A stretch of DNA of 44,543 bases from JAFGED01 sp034430835 (GCA_034430835.1 DAOUDX010000166.1:1-44543); one strand, 5' to 3'; numbered from the stretch's first letter, positions 13,140 to 22,673 are shown. Numbers and translations are program-made. Notes: generated from the letters alone by a model not told the origin.

Positions 13140-15368
13140 ATGGGCATCACCTACGACGAATCTAGGCGAACCTTTCAACTGGACGCTGGCGACTCAACCT
13201 ATTGCCTGCACGTCGTCAAGGAGTGCTACGTCGCCCACCTCTACTGGGGCAGACGCACGCGCCCCACCGGCAGCATGCTGCGTCTGGCGTTTCCGATGAT
13301 CCGAGCGTTCTCCCCCAACCCCGACCCCGCCGATCCGATGTTCTCCCTCGACACGCTCCCGCAGGAATACCCAGGATACGGCAACTCGGACTTTCGCCAC
13401 CCAGCCTACCAGGTGCAACTGGAGAACGGCTCCACCGTCACCGATCTGCGGTATCATACGCATCGCATTTTCAAGGGCAAGCCCAAGCTGGAGGGCCTCC
13501 CGGCCACGTACGTGGAGAGCGACGACGAGGCGGAGACGCTGGAGATCGAGTTGGTAGACGAGTTGACCCAGTTGAAGGTGATCCTTTCCTACACCGTGTT
13601 CGAGAATTTCAATGCCATCGCCCGCTCCGCCCGCTTTATCAACGGAGGAGATCGAAAACTGACGCTCCTGCGGGCGTTGAGCACGAGCGTCGATTTCCAC
13701 GACGACGACTACGACCTCCTGCACCTCTCCGGCTCCTGGGCGCGGGAACGGCACGTCGAACGCAGGCCGCTGGCGCCGGGGACGCAGTCGATCGAAAGCC
13801 GCCGTGGGGCCAGCAGCCACCAGCACAACCCCTTCATCGCCCTGCTGCGCAAAGGGGCAGCCGAGGATTGCGGCGAGGTCTACGGCCTCAGCCTGGTCTA
13901 CAGCGGCAACTTTATTGCGCAGGCCGAGGTGGACCAGTTCGCCACCACCCGCGTCTCGATGGGCATCAACCTCTTCGATTTCACCTGGCTGCTGGAGCCG
14001 GGCGAGTCGTTCCAGACACCGGAGGTGGTGATGGTTTACGCCTCCGAGGGCTTGGACGAGATGTCGCGCACCTACCACCGGCTGTACCGCACCCGGCTGT
14101 GCCGGGGCGCGCACCGCGATAGAGAGCGCCCCATCCTGGTCAACAACTGGGAGGCGACCTATTTCAACTTTACCACCGACAGCCTGGTCAAGATCGCCGA
14201 GGAAGCAAGCGAGCTGGGGATCGAGCTATTCGTCCTCGACGACGGCTGGTTCGGCAAGCGGAAGGACGACACCAGCTCGCTCGGCGATTGGGTCTCGAAC
14301 GAGGAAAAGCTCCCCGGTGGGCTAGAGGTCCTGGCGAACCGCGTGCGCGATCTGGGGCTGCAGTTCGGTTTGTGGGTCGAGCCGGAGATGGCCTCGCCCG
14401 ATAGCGACCTCTACCGCGCGCACCCCGACTGGTGTATCCATGTCCCCGACCGCAGCCGCTCGCTGGGCAGGAACCAACTGATCCTCGACCTTTCACGCGA
14501 AGACGTGTGCGACGCCATCGTCGAGATGATGAGCGACGTGTTCTCCAGCGCCCCGATCGGCTACGTCAAGTGGGACATGAACCGGAACATGACCGAGATC
14601 GGGTCGGCAGTGCTGCCGCCCGAGCGCCAGCGTGAGACCGCCCACCGCTACATGCTCGGCCTGTACCGCGTTTTGGAAAAACTCACTTCCGCTTTCCCCG
14701 ACATCCTGTTCGAAAGCTGCTCGGGGGGCGGCGGGCGGTACGATCCGGGAATGCTCTACTACATGCCGCAGGCGTGGACCAGCGACAACACCGACGCCGT
14801 CGCCCGGCTCAAGATCCAGTACGGCACCTCCATCGTCTATCCGCCGGTGACGATGGGCGCTCACGTCTCCGCCGTGCCCAACCATCAGCTCGGCAGGACC
14901 ACACCCATCGAGATGCGCGGCCACGTCGCCATGTCGGGGAACCTGGGGTACGAGCTCAACCTGACCAAGCTGAACGACACAGAGAAGCACATCATCAAGC
15001 GGCAGGTGGCCACCTACAAAGAGATCCGGCACCTGGTCCAGTTCGGCGACTTTTACCGGCTGCTCAGCCCATTCGAGGAGGAGAAGGATGGGACGGCGCG
15101 CGAGGTGGCGTGGATGTTCGTCTCCCCGGACAAGGCGGAAGCTTTCGTCGCCTACTTCCGGGTGCTGGTCGAACCCCACGCCCCGCTGGGCCGGCTGCGG
15201 CTGAGGGGGCTCGACCCCGACGCCGACTATCGCCTGCTCAAGGTCGGCCAGGTGCTCGGCGGCGCCGAGCTGATGTACACGGGGCTCGACCTGCCCTTCA
15301 TGCTCGGCGACTTTCAGAGCGCCACCTGGCGGCTGGAGATAGTGCAGGAAGAAACTTCCAAAGCCTGA
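13140..15368 (+). CDS. Alpha-galactosidase, GH36 family
   Basis: 742 residues, the usual GH36 length. An N-terminal beta-supersandwich domain (about 1-320) is followed by a TIM barrel with LFVLDDGWFGKRKDD, GLWVEPEMASPDSDLY and WDMNRNMTE. By family knowledge the nucleophile is Asp479 in KWDMN and the acid/base is Asp549 in TSDNTDA; SCSGGGGRYDPGM lies between them. It hydrolyses terminal alpha-galactosides such as melibiose or raffinose. There is no signal peptide, so it is probably cytoplasmic. ATG 13140 has AAGGGG upstream. It stands alone between the moe genes and the response regulator; no sugar transporter is adjacent. Confidence 0.92.
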   Translation: MGITYDESRRTFQLDAGDSTYCLHVVKECYVAHLYWGRRTRPTGSMLRLAFPMIRAFSPNPDPADPMFSLDTLPQEYPGYGNSDFRHPAYQVQLENGSTVTDLRYHTHRIFKGKPKLEGLPATYVESDDEAETLEIELVDELTQLKVILSYTVFENFNAIARSARFINGGDRKLTLLRALSTSVDFHDDDYDLLHLSGSWARERHVERRPLAPGTQSIESRRGASSHQHNPFIALLRKGAAEDCGEVYGLSLVYSGNFIAQAEVDQFATTRVSMGINLFDFTWLLEPGESFQTPEVVMVYASEGLDEMSRTYHRLYRTRLCRGAHRDRERPILVNNWEATYFNFTTDSLVKIAEEASELGIELFVLDDGWFGKRKDDTSSLGDWVSNEEKLPGGLEVLANRVRDLGLQFGLWVEPEMASPDSDLYRAHPDWCIHVPDRSRSLGRNQLILDLSREDVCDAIVEMMSDVFSSAPIGYVKWDMNRNMTEIGSAVLPPERQRETAHRYMLGLYRVLEKLTSAFPDILFESCSGGGGRYDPGMLYYMPQAWTSDNTDAVARLKIQYGTSIVYPPVTMGAHVSAVPNHQLGRTTPIEMRGHVAMSGNLGYELNLTKLNDTEKHIIKRQVATYKEIRHLVQFGDFYRLLSPFEEEKDGTAREVAWMFVSPDKAEAFVAYFRVLVEPHAPLGRLRLRGLDPDADYRLLKVGQVLGGAELMYTGLDLPFMLGDFQSATWRLEIVQEETSKA

Positions 15369-15400
15369 GGGTAGACTACGGAATCCTACGGGAGGGATCG

Positions 15401-16084
15401 ATGGCCGGTGAGACGATTCTCGTGGTGGACGACGCGGCCAACATCATCGAGCTGGCGCAGATGTACCTGGAGCAGGAGGGGTTCCGGGTCGAATCGGCGG
15501 GGGACGGTGCTGCGGCCCTGGAAACGATCTCCCGCCGGCCCCCGGCGCTGATGGTGCTCGACCTGATGCTGCCGGAGGTGGATGGCTGGGAGGTGTGCCG
15601 CCGCGTCCGTGCGGGGAAGGCCGCCCCCGACCTGCCCATCATCATGCTCACCGCCCGCGACGACGACGTGGACAAGATCGTGGGGCTGGAGCTGGGGGCC
15701 GACGACTATGTGACCAAGCCCTTCAACCCGCGCGAGCTGGTCGCCCGCGTCAAGGCCATCCTGCGCCGCACCCAGCCTGCCGTGCGCACACCCGGCCCCA
15801 TCCACGTGGGCGACGTCACCATCGACCCGGCCCGCCGCGAGGCGGTCATCGCCGGGAAGGCGGTGGAGCTGCGCCCCAAGGAGTTCGACCTGCTGACGAC
15901 GCTGGCCGAGCATCGGGGCATTGTCCTGAGCCGGGAGAAGCTGCTGGAGCTGGTGTGGGGGTACGACTTTTACGGCGAGACGCGCACAGTGGACGTGCAC
16001 ATCGCCCACCTGCGCAAGCGGCTGGCCGGGTCCAGCGTCGAGATCGAGACGGTGTTGAGCGTGGGGTACAAGCTGGTGGTGTGA
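15401..16084 (+). CDS. OmpR/PhoB-family response regulator
   Basis: 227 residues. Receiver domain (5-118) with VVDDAAN, phospho-acceptor Asp54 in VLDLMLPEVDG, the LTAR threonine and the TKPFNP lysine. A winged-helix DNA-binding domain (about 130-227) has LRPKEFDLL, LELVWGYDF and TRTVDVHIAHLRKRL, ending VEIETVLSVGYKLV. GGAGGG precedes ATG 15401. Its likely partner is the membrane histidine kinase at 25871, now separated by ~9.8 kb of accessory genes. The 3' end of this gene recurs at 16381-16437, 22674-22990 and 23584-23662. Confidence 0.92.
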   Translation: MAGETILVVDDAANIIELAQMYLEQEGFRVESAGDGAAALETISRRPPALMVLDLMLPEVDGWEVCRRVRAGKAAPDLPIIMLTARDDDVDKIVGLELGADDYVTKPFNPRELVARVKAILRRTQPAVRTPGPIHVGDVTIDPARREAVIAGKAVELRPKEFDLLTTLAEHRGIVLSREKLLELVWGYDFYGETRTVDVHIAHLRKRLAGSSVEIETVLSVGYKLVV

Positions 16085-16140
16085 ACTCTTGCCGCTACTG
16101 AAAGCGAGAAAAGTGTGCGATAATTGGCGCGGAGGGAAGC

Positions 16141-16419
16141 ATGGCTCTGCAGGAGCTTCTGGCCGACATTCACGCCCTCGAAGAGGATCTGCTGGCCTTT
16201 GAGCGCAAGTACGGCGTCCGCTCGGAAGTCTTCTACGCTGCCTACGCCAGCGGCGAGGAACCAGAGGACGAAAGCTGGGTACTGGACTTTGGGGAATGGG
16301 CCAGTGTGTATCGCACGTGGCTTGCCCGGCAGGCCGAGTACCGCAACGAGGTTCAGAGGCGCCAGGAGCAGACCCCCGGCCTGGCCGGGCTGATCCAGCT
16401 GAGATCGAGACGGCGCTGA
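16141..16419 (+). CDS. Small antitoxin-like protein (first copy) with chimeric C-terminus
   Basis: 92 residues. The helical N-terminal part (LLADIHALEEDLLAFERKYG, then an acidic stretch and WASVYRTWLARQAEY) matches the second small protein at 23072 (LVIEMKLLERRLSLYEEKYG, then WKGIYETWLRRKQAY). Small proteins of this type commonly precede DUF6516/TumE-like toxins (from memory). The last ~13 residues (GLAGLIQLRSRRR) are out-of-frame translation of a decayed copy of the response regulator 3' end. No toxin remains after it. SD GGAGGG lies upstream. Confidence 0.55.
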   Translation: MALQELLADIHALEEDLLAFERKYGVRSEVFYAAYASGEEPEDESWVLDFGEWASVYRTWLARQAEYRNEVQRRQEQTPGLAGLIQLRSRRR

Positions 16420-16437
16420 GCGCAGGGTACACGCTGA
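16381..16437 (+). repeat. Decayed copy of the response regulator 3' end
   Basis: CTGGCCGGG, a 3-nt insertion, then TCCAGC and GAGATCGAGACGG, GCTGAGCG, AGGGTACA, colinear with 16024-16080 of the regulator gene. It overlaps the antitoxin-like stop codon and lies just before the restriction-methylation gene. Confidence 0.75.
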
Positions 16438-16470
16438 GCGAGAGAACCGCAGAAGAGATAGGACACAGCC

Positions 16471-19400
16471 ATGAACATCGATCGAGTTGCCGCTGAGAAT
16501 CTAGCGACGGCCATCCGCCAGGTCGCCAAGAAAGCACACTCCGAAGAGGACCTGCGCGTGGGCGTCGAACATGCATTGAGCGCCACGCTGGCTGCACTAG
16601 GCTTGACCGCCGTCGCTGAGTACGAGAAGACCACCTTCAGCGGCTCCGCCGACGCCGTCTATGGCCACGTGGTCATCGAGTACAAGCGGCCGGGCCGCCT
16701 GGCCGAGAAGGGTTACCCCGCGACGCTGGCCACCCAGATCGCCAGATACCTGACCGATCTGGCCCGCCCCGCAGGAAGCAGAGCCAAGCAGATCGAGGCG
16801 CTGGAACGGATGGTCGGCGTCGGGCTGGATGGGGAGCAGATGCTTTTCCTGCGCTACTCTGCCACCGGGCGCAAACGGGAATCGCCCCTGCCGCCACTGC
16901 CCGGCATGCAACTGAGCTTCCTCGATGTGGAGGAGTACGCGGGCGGCTTCCAGGTGGTCGGCCCGGTGCCGGTGGGACGTGAGAGCGTCGAGCTTTTACT
17001 GCTCTATCTGCGTTCCCTCTCGCGCAAGCCGCTCACGCCTGAGGCGCTGGCCGACGACTTTGGCCCGCAGGGCGAGATCGCTTCCCGCCTGGTCAACGCC
17101 TTCTACGGCGCTCTGCAGGCCCACCGCGATCACCCCCGTGTGGCGACTTTCTTCGCCGAGTGGGATCGCATCTTTGGCATCGTCTACGGCGAGGAATTGG
17201 GCGCGGTGGAGAAAAACGCGCCGGAACTCGCGGCGCTCTATCGGGCCGCATCGTCCGCCGAACTCAAGCCGCTGTTCTTCGCCGTCCACACCTACTACGC
17301 GCTACTGATGAAGTTCCTGGCGGTGGAACTGGCCTCGCTGCAAGGCGGCGCGCTGGTGGGGTCCTTTATCGCAGCGTTGCCCGCAGCCACAGAGGAACAA
17401 CTACGCGGCCACTTGATCAACCTCGAGAATGGCGGCACGTTCGCCTTGCTGGGCATCAACAACTTTCTCGAAGGCGATTTCTTCGGTTGGTATCTCGACG
17501 TCTGGAGCGGTGAGTTGGCCGACTCCATCCGGGCGCTGGCCCGCCAGTTGGCCGATTTTGAGCCGGCCACCAGCACGTTGGAGCCGACGAGCACGCGCGA
17601 CCTGCTCAAGAAGCTGTATCAATACCTGGTGCCGCGCAAGCTGCGCCACGACCTGGGCGAGTATTACACCCCCGACTGGCTGGCCGAGCGGCTGCTGAAC
17701 CAGGTGGGCTACAAGGGAGAACCCGACAAGCGGTTGATCGACCCAGCCTGCGGCAGCGGCACGTTCCTCATCCTGGCCCTGCGGCGGCTGCGCCAGCACG
17801 CCGCCGACCACCTCATCCCGCCCGCCGAGGTACTCGACGCAGCGCTCAAGAACACTGTTGGCTTTGACCTCAACCCGCTCAGCGTCATCGCCGCGCGCAC
17901 CAACTACCTGCTGGCCCTGGGCGACCTGCTGCGCTACCGGCGCGGCCCGGTCGATCTGCCGGTCTACATGTGCGACTCCATCCTCACGCCCACCGAGCGG
18001 GCCGATCTGTTCGGCAGGAGCTACCGGCTGCACACCGTCGTCGGCGATTTCGACATCCCCGGCGAGACGGTGGCGGCGGGCGAGATGGGCGCGCTCTCCG
18101 CACTGCTGGAAGCTTGCGTGCGCGACGGGTACGCGCCGCAAGAGTTCCTGGCCCGCGCCCGCCGCGAGCTGACCGCGGGCGAGCCGATGACCGAGACGGC
18201 GCTGGAGGCGCTCTACCGCCGTTTCCTCACCCTGCAGGAGGAGGGGCGAAACTCCATCTGGGCACGGCTGATCAAGAACGCCTTCGCCCCGGTGCTGGTG
18301 GGCGAGTTCGATTTCGTGGTGGGCAACCCGCCGTGGGTTCGTTGGGGCTATCTCAGTTCTGAATACAAGGAAGCGACCAAACGCCTGTGGTTTGACTATG
18401 GCCTGTTCTCCCTGGAAGGAGGAGAGGCCCAGCTTGGTGGTGGGGAAAAAGATCTATCGATGCTGTTCACCTATGTGTCCGCCGACAGGTACTTGAAGAG
18501 CGGTGGACGGCTGGGCTTTGTAATCACTCAAGTGGTCTTCAAGGCAAAAGGTGCGGGGGAAGGGTTCAGGCGCTTCCGGTTGGGAGAGGGCGAGCCACTG
18601 AGCATTGTATCAGTAGACGATATGGTTGACTTACAGCCATTTGTAGGCGTATCCAATCGGACGGCCATTCTCGTCCTGCTGAAGGGTAAGTCTACTCGAT
18701 ATCCTGTGGCCTACACACGCTGGCTGAAGGCTGCTGCGATCCACGAAGACATGACACTTGACCAGGTAGCGGAGGCGACAAAGCGTCGAAACTTGTATGC
18801 CGAGCCTGCAGGCGAAGGCATGGCTGGCCCCTGGCGAACCGGCAGCAGACAACTTCTCCGTGTCCTTAAGCGGCTTGCTAGCTCTTCCGTATATGCGGCC
18901 CACATCGGCGCAAGAACGGATCCATACGGTGTTTATTGGATGCGCGTTCTCGAAGCCCTACCTGACGGCAGAGTTGTAATCGAAAACCTGCCGCAAATGA
19001 GCAAAACCCATCTGCCAACCATCAGAAGAACTGTCAAGCCCGATCTCCTCTTCCCAGCCATTAAGGGGGCCGACGTGCTGCGATGGAAGGTCGATCCTCG
19101 TGCATACGTGCTTATGGTGCAAGACGTTGAGACGCGGATGGCATATGACGAAAGCTGGCTTAAGATCGAGTATCCAGATGTGTATTCGTATCTGAAGGAA
19201 TTTGAGCAGGTCTTGAGAAGCAGAGGTTCAAGGGCTGTTAAAAGGATAATGGAGCGCAGCGCTTTTTATGCCATGTTTGCAATCGGATCCTACACCTTTG
19301 CTGAGCACAAGGTTGTGTGGCGCAGGATGGACAACACGCTGCGCGCCGCCGTGGTCGGCAGGATAGATGATCCGAACGTCGGAGACAAGGTGTTGATACC

Positions 19401-19779
19401 CATCGACACGGTTACCCTGGTCGCCACCAAGACAGTGGAAGAGGCACATTTCGTGTGCGCCCTGATGAACTCTAACATCACCCGGATGATTGTGTCCTCG
19501 TTCTCAGCTTCAGGCAGAGGGTTTGGAACCCCCTCTATTCTTGAACATGTTCCGCTCCAGAAGTATAGGCCCAGCAACCCAACCCACGCCCACCTAGCGG
19601 AGTTGTCGCAGCAGGCGCACGCGCTGGCGGCTCAGACCTCCGAGGTTTCGGAAACCTCGGAGGTCTCCAGGCGGCTGGCGATGGTCGAGGCCCAGGTGGA
19701 CGAGGCGGCGGCGGAGCTGTGGTCCATCACGGATGGGGAGCTGGCGGAGATCCGGCGCTCGCTGGGGGAATTGGCGTAA
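16471..19779 (+). CDS. Type IIG-like restriction enzyme/N6-adenine DNA methyltransferase
   Basis: 1102 residues. The N-terminus has a PD-(D/E)xK-like nuclease signature, SADAVYGHVVIEYKRPG (Asp61, Glu70, Lys72). A helical connector follows. The gamma-class methylase core has GEYYTPDWLAERLL, motif I DPACGSGTF from Asp424, and catalytic NPPW at 619-622. The rest is a target-recognition region with HVPLQKY near its end. One polypeptide would both methylate adenine and cut DNA, as in Eco57I-like enzymes. GC falls visibly after about 18,330, in the recognition part, suggesting module exchange. A palindromic AGACCTC repeat is inserted in frame near the C-terminus (TSEVSETSEV). No separate nuclease or specificity subunit is present. 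Confidence 0.85.
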   Translation: MNIDRVAAENLATAIRQVAKKAHSEEDLRVGVEHALSATLAALGLTAVAEYEKTTFSGSADAVYGHVVIEYKRPGRLAEKGYPATLATQIARYLTDLARPAGSRAKQIEALERMVGVGLDGEQMLFLRYSATGRKRESPLPPLPGMQLSFLDVEEYAGGFQVVGPVPVGRESVELLLLYLRSLSRKPLTPEALADDFGPQGEIASRLVNAFYGALQAHRDHPRVATFFAEWDRIFGIVYGEELGAVEKNAPELAALYRAASSAELKPLFFAVHTYYALLMKFLAVELASLQGGALVGSFIAALPAATEEQLRGHLINLENGGTFALLGINNFLEGDFFGWYLDVWSGELADSIRALARQLADFEPATSTLEPTSTRDLLKKLYQYLVPRKLRHDLGEYYTPDWLAERLLNQVGYKGEPDKRLIDPACGSGTFLILALRRLRQHAADHLIPPAEVLDAALKNTVGFDLNPLSVIAARTNYLLALGDLLRYRRGPVDLPVYMCDSILTPTERADLFGRSYRLHTVVGDFDIPGETVAAGEMGALSALLEACVRDGYAPQEFLARARRELTAGEPMTETALEALYRRFLTLQEEGRNSIWARLIKNAFAPVLVGEFDFVVGNPPWVRWGYLSSEYKEATKRLWFDYGLFSLEGGEAQLGGGEKDLSMLFTYVSADRYLKSGGRLGFVITQVVFKAKGAGEGFRRFRLGEGEPLSIVSVDDMVDLQPFVGVSNRTAILVLLKGKSTRYPVAYTRWLKAAAIHEDMTLDQVAEATKRRNLYAEPAGEGMAGPWRTGSRQLLRVLKRLASSSVYAAHIGARTDPYGVYWMRVLEALPDGRVVIENLPQMSKTHLPTIRRTVKPDLLFPAIKGADVLRWKVDPRAYVLMVQDVETRMAYDESWLKIEYPDVYSYLKEFEQVLRSRGSRAVKRIMERSAFYAMFAIGSYTFAEHKVVWRRMDNTLRAAVVGRIDDPNVGDKVLIPIDTVTLVATKTVEEAHFVCALMNSNITRMIVSSFSASGRGFGTPSILEHVPLQKYRPSNPTHAHLAELSQQAHALAAQTSEVSETSEVSRRLAMVEAQVDEAAAELWSITDGELAEIRRSLGELA
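19634..19666. repeat. AGACCTC palindrome inside the restriction-methylation gene
   Basis: Perfect 16-bp arms (AGACCTCCGAGGTTTC / GAAACCTCGGAGGTCT) around one base. Related palindromes occur at 31593-31626 and 40701-40715. Confidence 0.75.
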
Positions 19780-20099
19780 AGGCTGGCCCGTGCATCCGAT
19801 CGGCAACGATCGAGGCAATCATCGCCGGGATCGAGGAAGGGCTGCTGGTGGAGGATGTCCTCGGCATCGGGCAGGGCAACATCATCGGCGGCGACTTTTC
19901 CAACAACCTCAGCTTGGCCTTCAAGATCGAGGGCGGCCAGATCGTGGGCCGGGTCAAGGACGTATCTATCGCCGGCAACGTCTACCAGGACCTGCGCCAC
20001 GTCGCGGCGCTAAGCCGGGAGACGGCGTGGGTGCAGAGCGGCCCCCTCGCCCCTTACGTCCTGCTGCCGGAACTGAACGTCGTCACCAAGGCAGGGTAG
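19780..20099 (+). pseudogene. TldD/PmbA-family C-terminal remnant
   Basis: An open frame of ~105 codons with no plausible start of its own. It contains GDFSNNLSLAFKIEGGQIVG, VKDVSIAGNVYQDL and a LAPYVLLPELNVV tail, which match the C-terminal domain of TldD/PmbA metalloprotease-family proteins. The N-terminal ~300 residues of such proteins are absent. It follows directly on the stop of the restriction gene, so it looks like a broken remnant at a junction. Confidence 0.65.
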
Positions 20100-20108
20100 A
20101 AGGACTTT

Positions 20109-21158
20109 ATGTCACTGACGTTGGTCACAGGAGTACCTGGCTGGTTGGGCACACGGCTGGTTCGCGTGTTGTCGGAAGGAATGCCGGACCTGCCGTCTTT
20201 GTCGAGGCCGAAAAACGTGCGCCGGATACGCTGCCTTTCGATGCCCGGCCAGGATGCTGGGGCATTCTCTGCTCTGGATGGGGTGGAAGTCGTTGAAGGT
20301 GATTTGCGCGATCTGGACTCGTTGAAGGCCTTCTGCAAGGGAGCCGCAGGGGCGACGCTCTTTCATTGTGCTGGCGTCGTGCATCCGGCGCGGTCCACCC
20401 GTGAGTTCTTCGACGTCAACGTGGAAGGCACCCGCCGCCTGTTGCACGAGGCCGAAGCCGCTGGCATTCGACGCGTCATGGCAGTATCGTCCAACTCTCC
20501 TATCGGGACGAATCCCCGGCGCAACCACCTTTTTGATGAGGAATCGCCCTACAACCCTTACATGAACTATGGCCGCTCCAAGGTGCTGATGGAACAGATC
20601 GTGAAGGAGTACCAGGCGCGTGGTAGCCTGGAGACCGTGATCGTTCGCCCGACGTGGTTCTACGGCCCCGATCAGCCAGAGCGTCAAACGACGTTTTTCC
20701 GGATGATCAGACGTGGCAGCGCACCGATTGTGGGCGACGGGGAGAATCTGCGCTCGATGGTCTACATAGACAACCTGTGCCAGGCGTTGTTGCTTTGCGA
20801 AAACGCCCCGGCAGCAAATGGCCAGACGTATTGGGTGGCTGATAGTCGCCCCTATTCGATGAACGAGATCGTGGCGACTGTAGAGAGGTTGATGGAGGAC
20901 GAGTTTGGGCTCGTTGTGGCGCACAAGCGACTGAGACTGCCATCTGTGGCGAGCGAGGTGGCTTGGTTGGCCGACGCACTGCTCCAAGGCATCGGGCTCT
21001 ATCAGCAGAAAATCCACGTGCTGTCGGAGATGAACAAGACCATCGCCTGCTCAATCGAGAAAGCGCAGCGTGAGCTGGGGTACATGCCGACGATTGACCT
21101 CGAGGAAGGGATGCGCCGCTCGTTGGCCTGGTGTCTGGCGGAAGGCATCGCGTTATGA
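20109..21158 (+). CDS. NAD-dependent epimerase/dehydratase (extended SDR)
   Basis: 349 residues. Starts with a Rossmann nucleotide-binding motif TLVTGVPGWLGTRLV. It has the substrate strand AVSSNSPIG and the YxxxK catalytic pair in MNYGRSKVLME, with VRPTWFYGPDQPER downstream, as in NAD(P)-dependent sugar epimerases and 3-beta-hydroxysteroid dehydrogenase-like proteins. The substrate is not evident. It overlaps the next gene by 4 nt (ATGA), so the two are co-translated, which favours a role in making or modifying a glycan. Confidence 0.82.
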   Translation: MSLTLVTGVPGWLGTRLVRVLSEGMPDLPSLSRPKNVRRIRCLSMPGQDAGAFSALDGVEVVEGDLRDLDSLKAFCKGAAGATLFHCAGVVHPARSTREFFDVNVEGTRRLLHEAEAAGIRRVMAVSSNSPIGTNPRRNHLFDEESPYNPYMNYGRSKVLMEQIVKEYQARGSLETVIVRPTWFYGPDQPERQTTFFRMIRRGSAPIVGDGENLRSMVYIDNLCQALLLCENAPAANGQTYWVADSRPYSMNEIVATVERLMEDEFGLVVAHKRLRLPSVASEVAWLADALLQGIGLYQQKIHVLSEMNKTIACSIEKAQRELGYMPTIDLEEGMRRSLAWCLAEGIAL

Positions 21159-22666
21159 CGCTTCGCGTTGTCGGCGGGAGCCAAACTTTGCGTGAGAGAG
21201 GGCGGGCGTGGTTGCCACTATTGGCTGTGGCAAGCCTGGTGTGCCTGTTGCTCTTTCAGGCATTTGTCTATTACGACAGGCTGACGCTGTCCTTGGGACC
21301 ACGCGTGATCCTGCAGCCCTGGCTGATGCAACGGGGGTTTGTGTTGTACGAGGACATCGCCGATCTGCACAGCCCACTGATGCCGCTGACACTTGCTGCG
21401 CTCAGGTACGTGATTCCAGATGGGCTGCAGTTAGCCAAGCTGGTTCTCGTCGCGCTCATCTCGCTCTCGACGCTGCTAACCTTCATGGCAGCGCGGCGCA
21501 CAGCCGGTTGGCTGGGCGGGTTATGGGCTGCCTGGCTCTTTGTCGTCTGGTCGCCCACCTTTGGCTTTGGCAAACTCTGGCACGAGACCTTTCTTACGCC
21601 GCTCTATGCGCTCCTGTTGTTGTGCTATGACCCTTGTGCCTCCCGGCGCTCGGTCGGGTCATCTCTTTTTCTGGGTTTCATTGGTGGCATTGCCCTGCTT
21701 ACCAAGCAGCATAGCGCGGTCGTGATCTTGGCGCTCCTGGTGTGGACTGCGCTGGCAAACCAGCACCTTAACCGTCCTGTCCTGGGGAATCTTCGAGAGC
21801 TCGCCCTCATCGGCTTGGGCGTGATTCTACCTGTGTTGGCATTCACTGTCTACCAGTATGTCCGGGCGGGCACACTGGCGGGTTTCTTGTATTGGACGAT
21901 AGGGTACGCTCTGACGAGTGATTATGGGTCTCTGGCCGTCCAGTCGCCGACGCCCAACCAGATTCACTTGCTCGTTGGATGTTTCCTGCTGCTGTTTCCG
22001 GCGCTCTTTTACCTGGTTGATCTGAAACGCAAAGGCGACCACATGTGGCCGTACTTTGGGTGGGGATTGGTCCTGTTTGCGGCCAGCAGCCTCACCACCT
22101 ATCCCCGGTTTGAGTTATTTCATCTGCAGGCTGTCCTGCCAGCAGCCGTGTGGCTGTCCTCTCTGACACTCGCTCAGGCCTGGCGTTCGAGCGCTGCTGG
22201 CCGTCCCTTCGTGGCAGGGACGGCTCTTGCGTTGTCGATCTTCTGGTTGATCTGGGTGGGCCCTGCCTACCTGCCGCTTGTCGGTGTGGAGCAACCACGA
22301 AGGATACTGGAATACTCCGATCTGCAGCCGTTGGCGAGCGATCTCGAGCAGTACATTGGACCGGCGGATAGCATGTATTTGTTCCCTGACGAAGAGGTGA
22401 CGGCCAACCTATACTACCTAATGCGGCATTTGCCCCCCAGGTTCTGGATCTTTAGTTATCCCTGGAATATGTCAGACCCGCTCAAGAGTAGGATTCTGTC
22501 AATTCTTGAGGAGCAACCTCCTGAGTGGGTCGTTTACTTGCCGGAGCGTCAGAATTTCGAGCAGTACGCTCCTGAGATAGTGGGGTACCTTCAGACCCAT
22601 TATCGGCAAGAGGCTGAATTGAGCTGGGCGCAAGGGAGAATCCTGTTGCTCAGACGCTCGGAGTGA
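21155..22666 (+). CDS. Multi-spanning membrane glycosyltransferase-like protein (GT39/ArnT-type architecture)
   Basis: 503 residues with about ten predicted membrane helices and short loops. After the first helix there is a region VILQPWLMQRGFVLYEDIADLHSPLMP; an acidic pair in such an extracytoplasmic loop is characteristic of lipid-linked-sugar glycosyltransferases of the GT-C class. A soluble C-terminal ~130 residues follows. Start ATG overlaps the epimerase stop. Donor and acceptor are unknown. Calling it GT-C is inference from topology and the first loop. Confidence 0.65.
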   Translation: MTLRVVGGSQTLRERGRAWLPLLAVASLVCLLLFQAFVYYDRLTLSLGPRVILQPWLMQRGFVLYEDIADLHSPLMPLTLAALRYVIPDGLQLAKLVLVALISLSTLLTFMAARRTAGWLGGLWAAWLFVVWSPTFGFGKLWHETFLTPLYALLLLCYDPCASRRSVGSSLFLGFIGGIALLTKQHSAVVILALLVWTALANQHLNRPVLGNLRELALIGLGVILPVLAFTVYQYVRAGTLAGFLYWTIGYALTSDYGSLAVQSPTPNQIHLLVGCFLLLFPALFYLVDLKRKGDHMWPYFGWGLVLFAASSLTTYPRFELFHLQAVLPAAVWLSSLTLAQAWRSSAAGRPFVAGTALALSIFWLIWVGPAYLPLVGVEQPRRILEYSDLQPLASDLEQYIGPADSMYLFPDEEVTANLYYLMRHLPPRFWIFSYPWNMSDPLKSRILSILEEQPPEWVVYLPERQNFEQYAPEIVGYLQTHYRQEAELSWAQGRILLLRRSE

Positions 22667-22673
22667 GGCAGGC

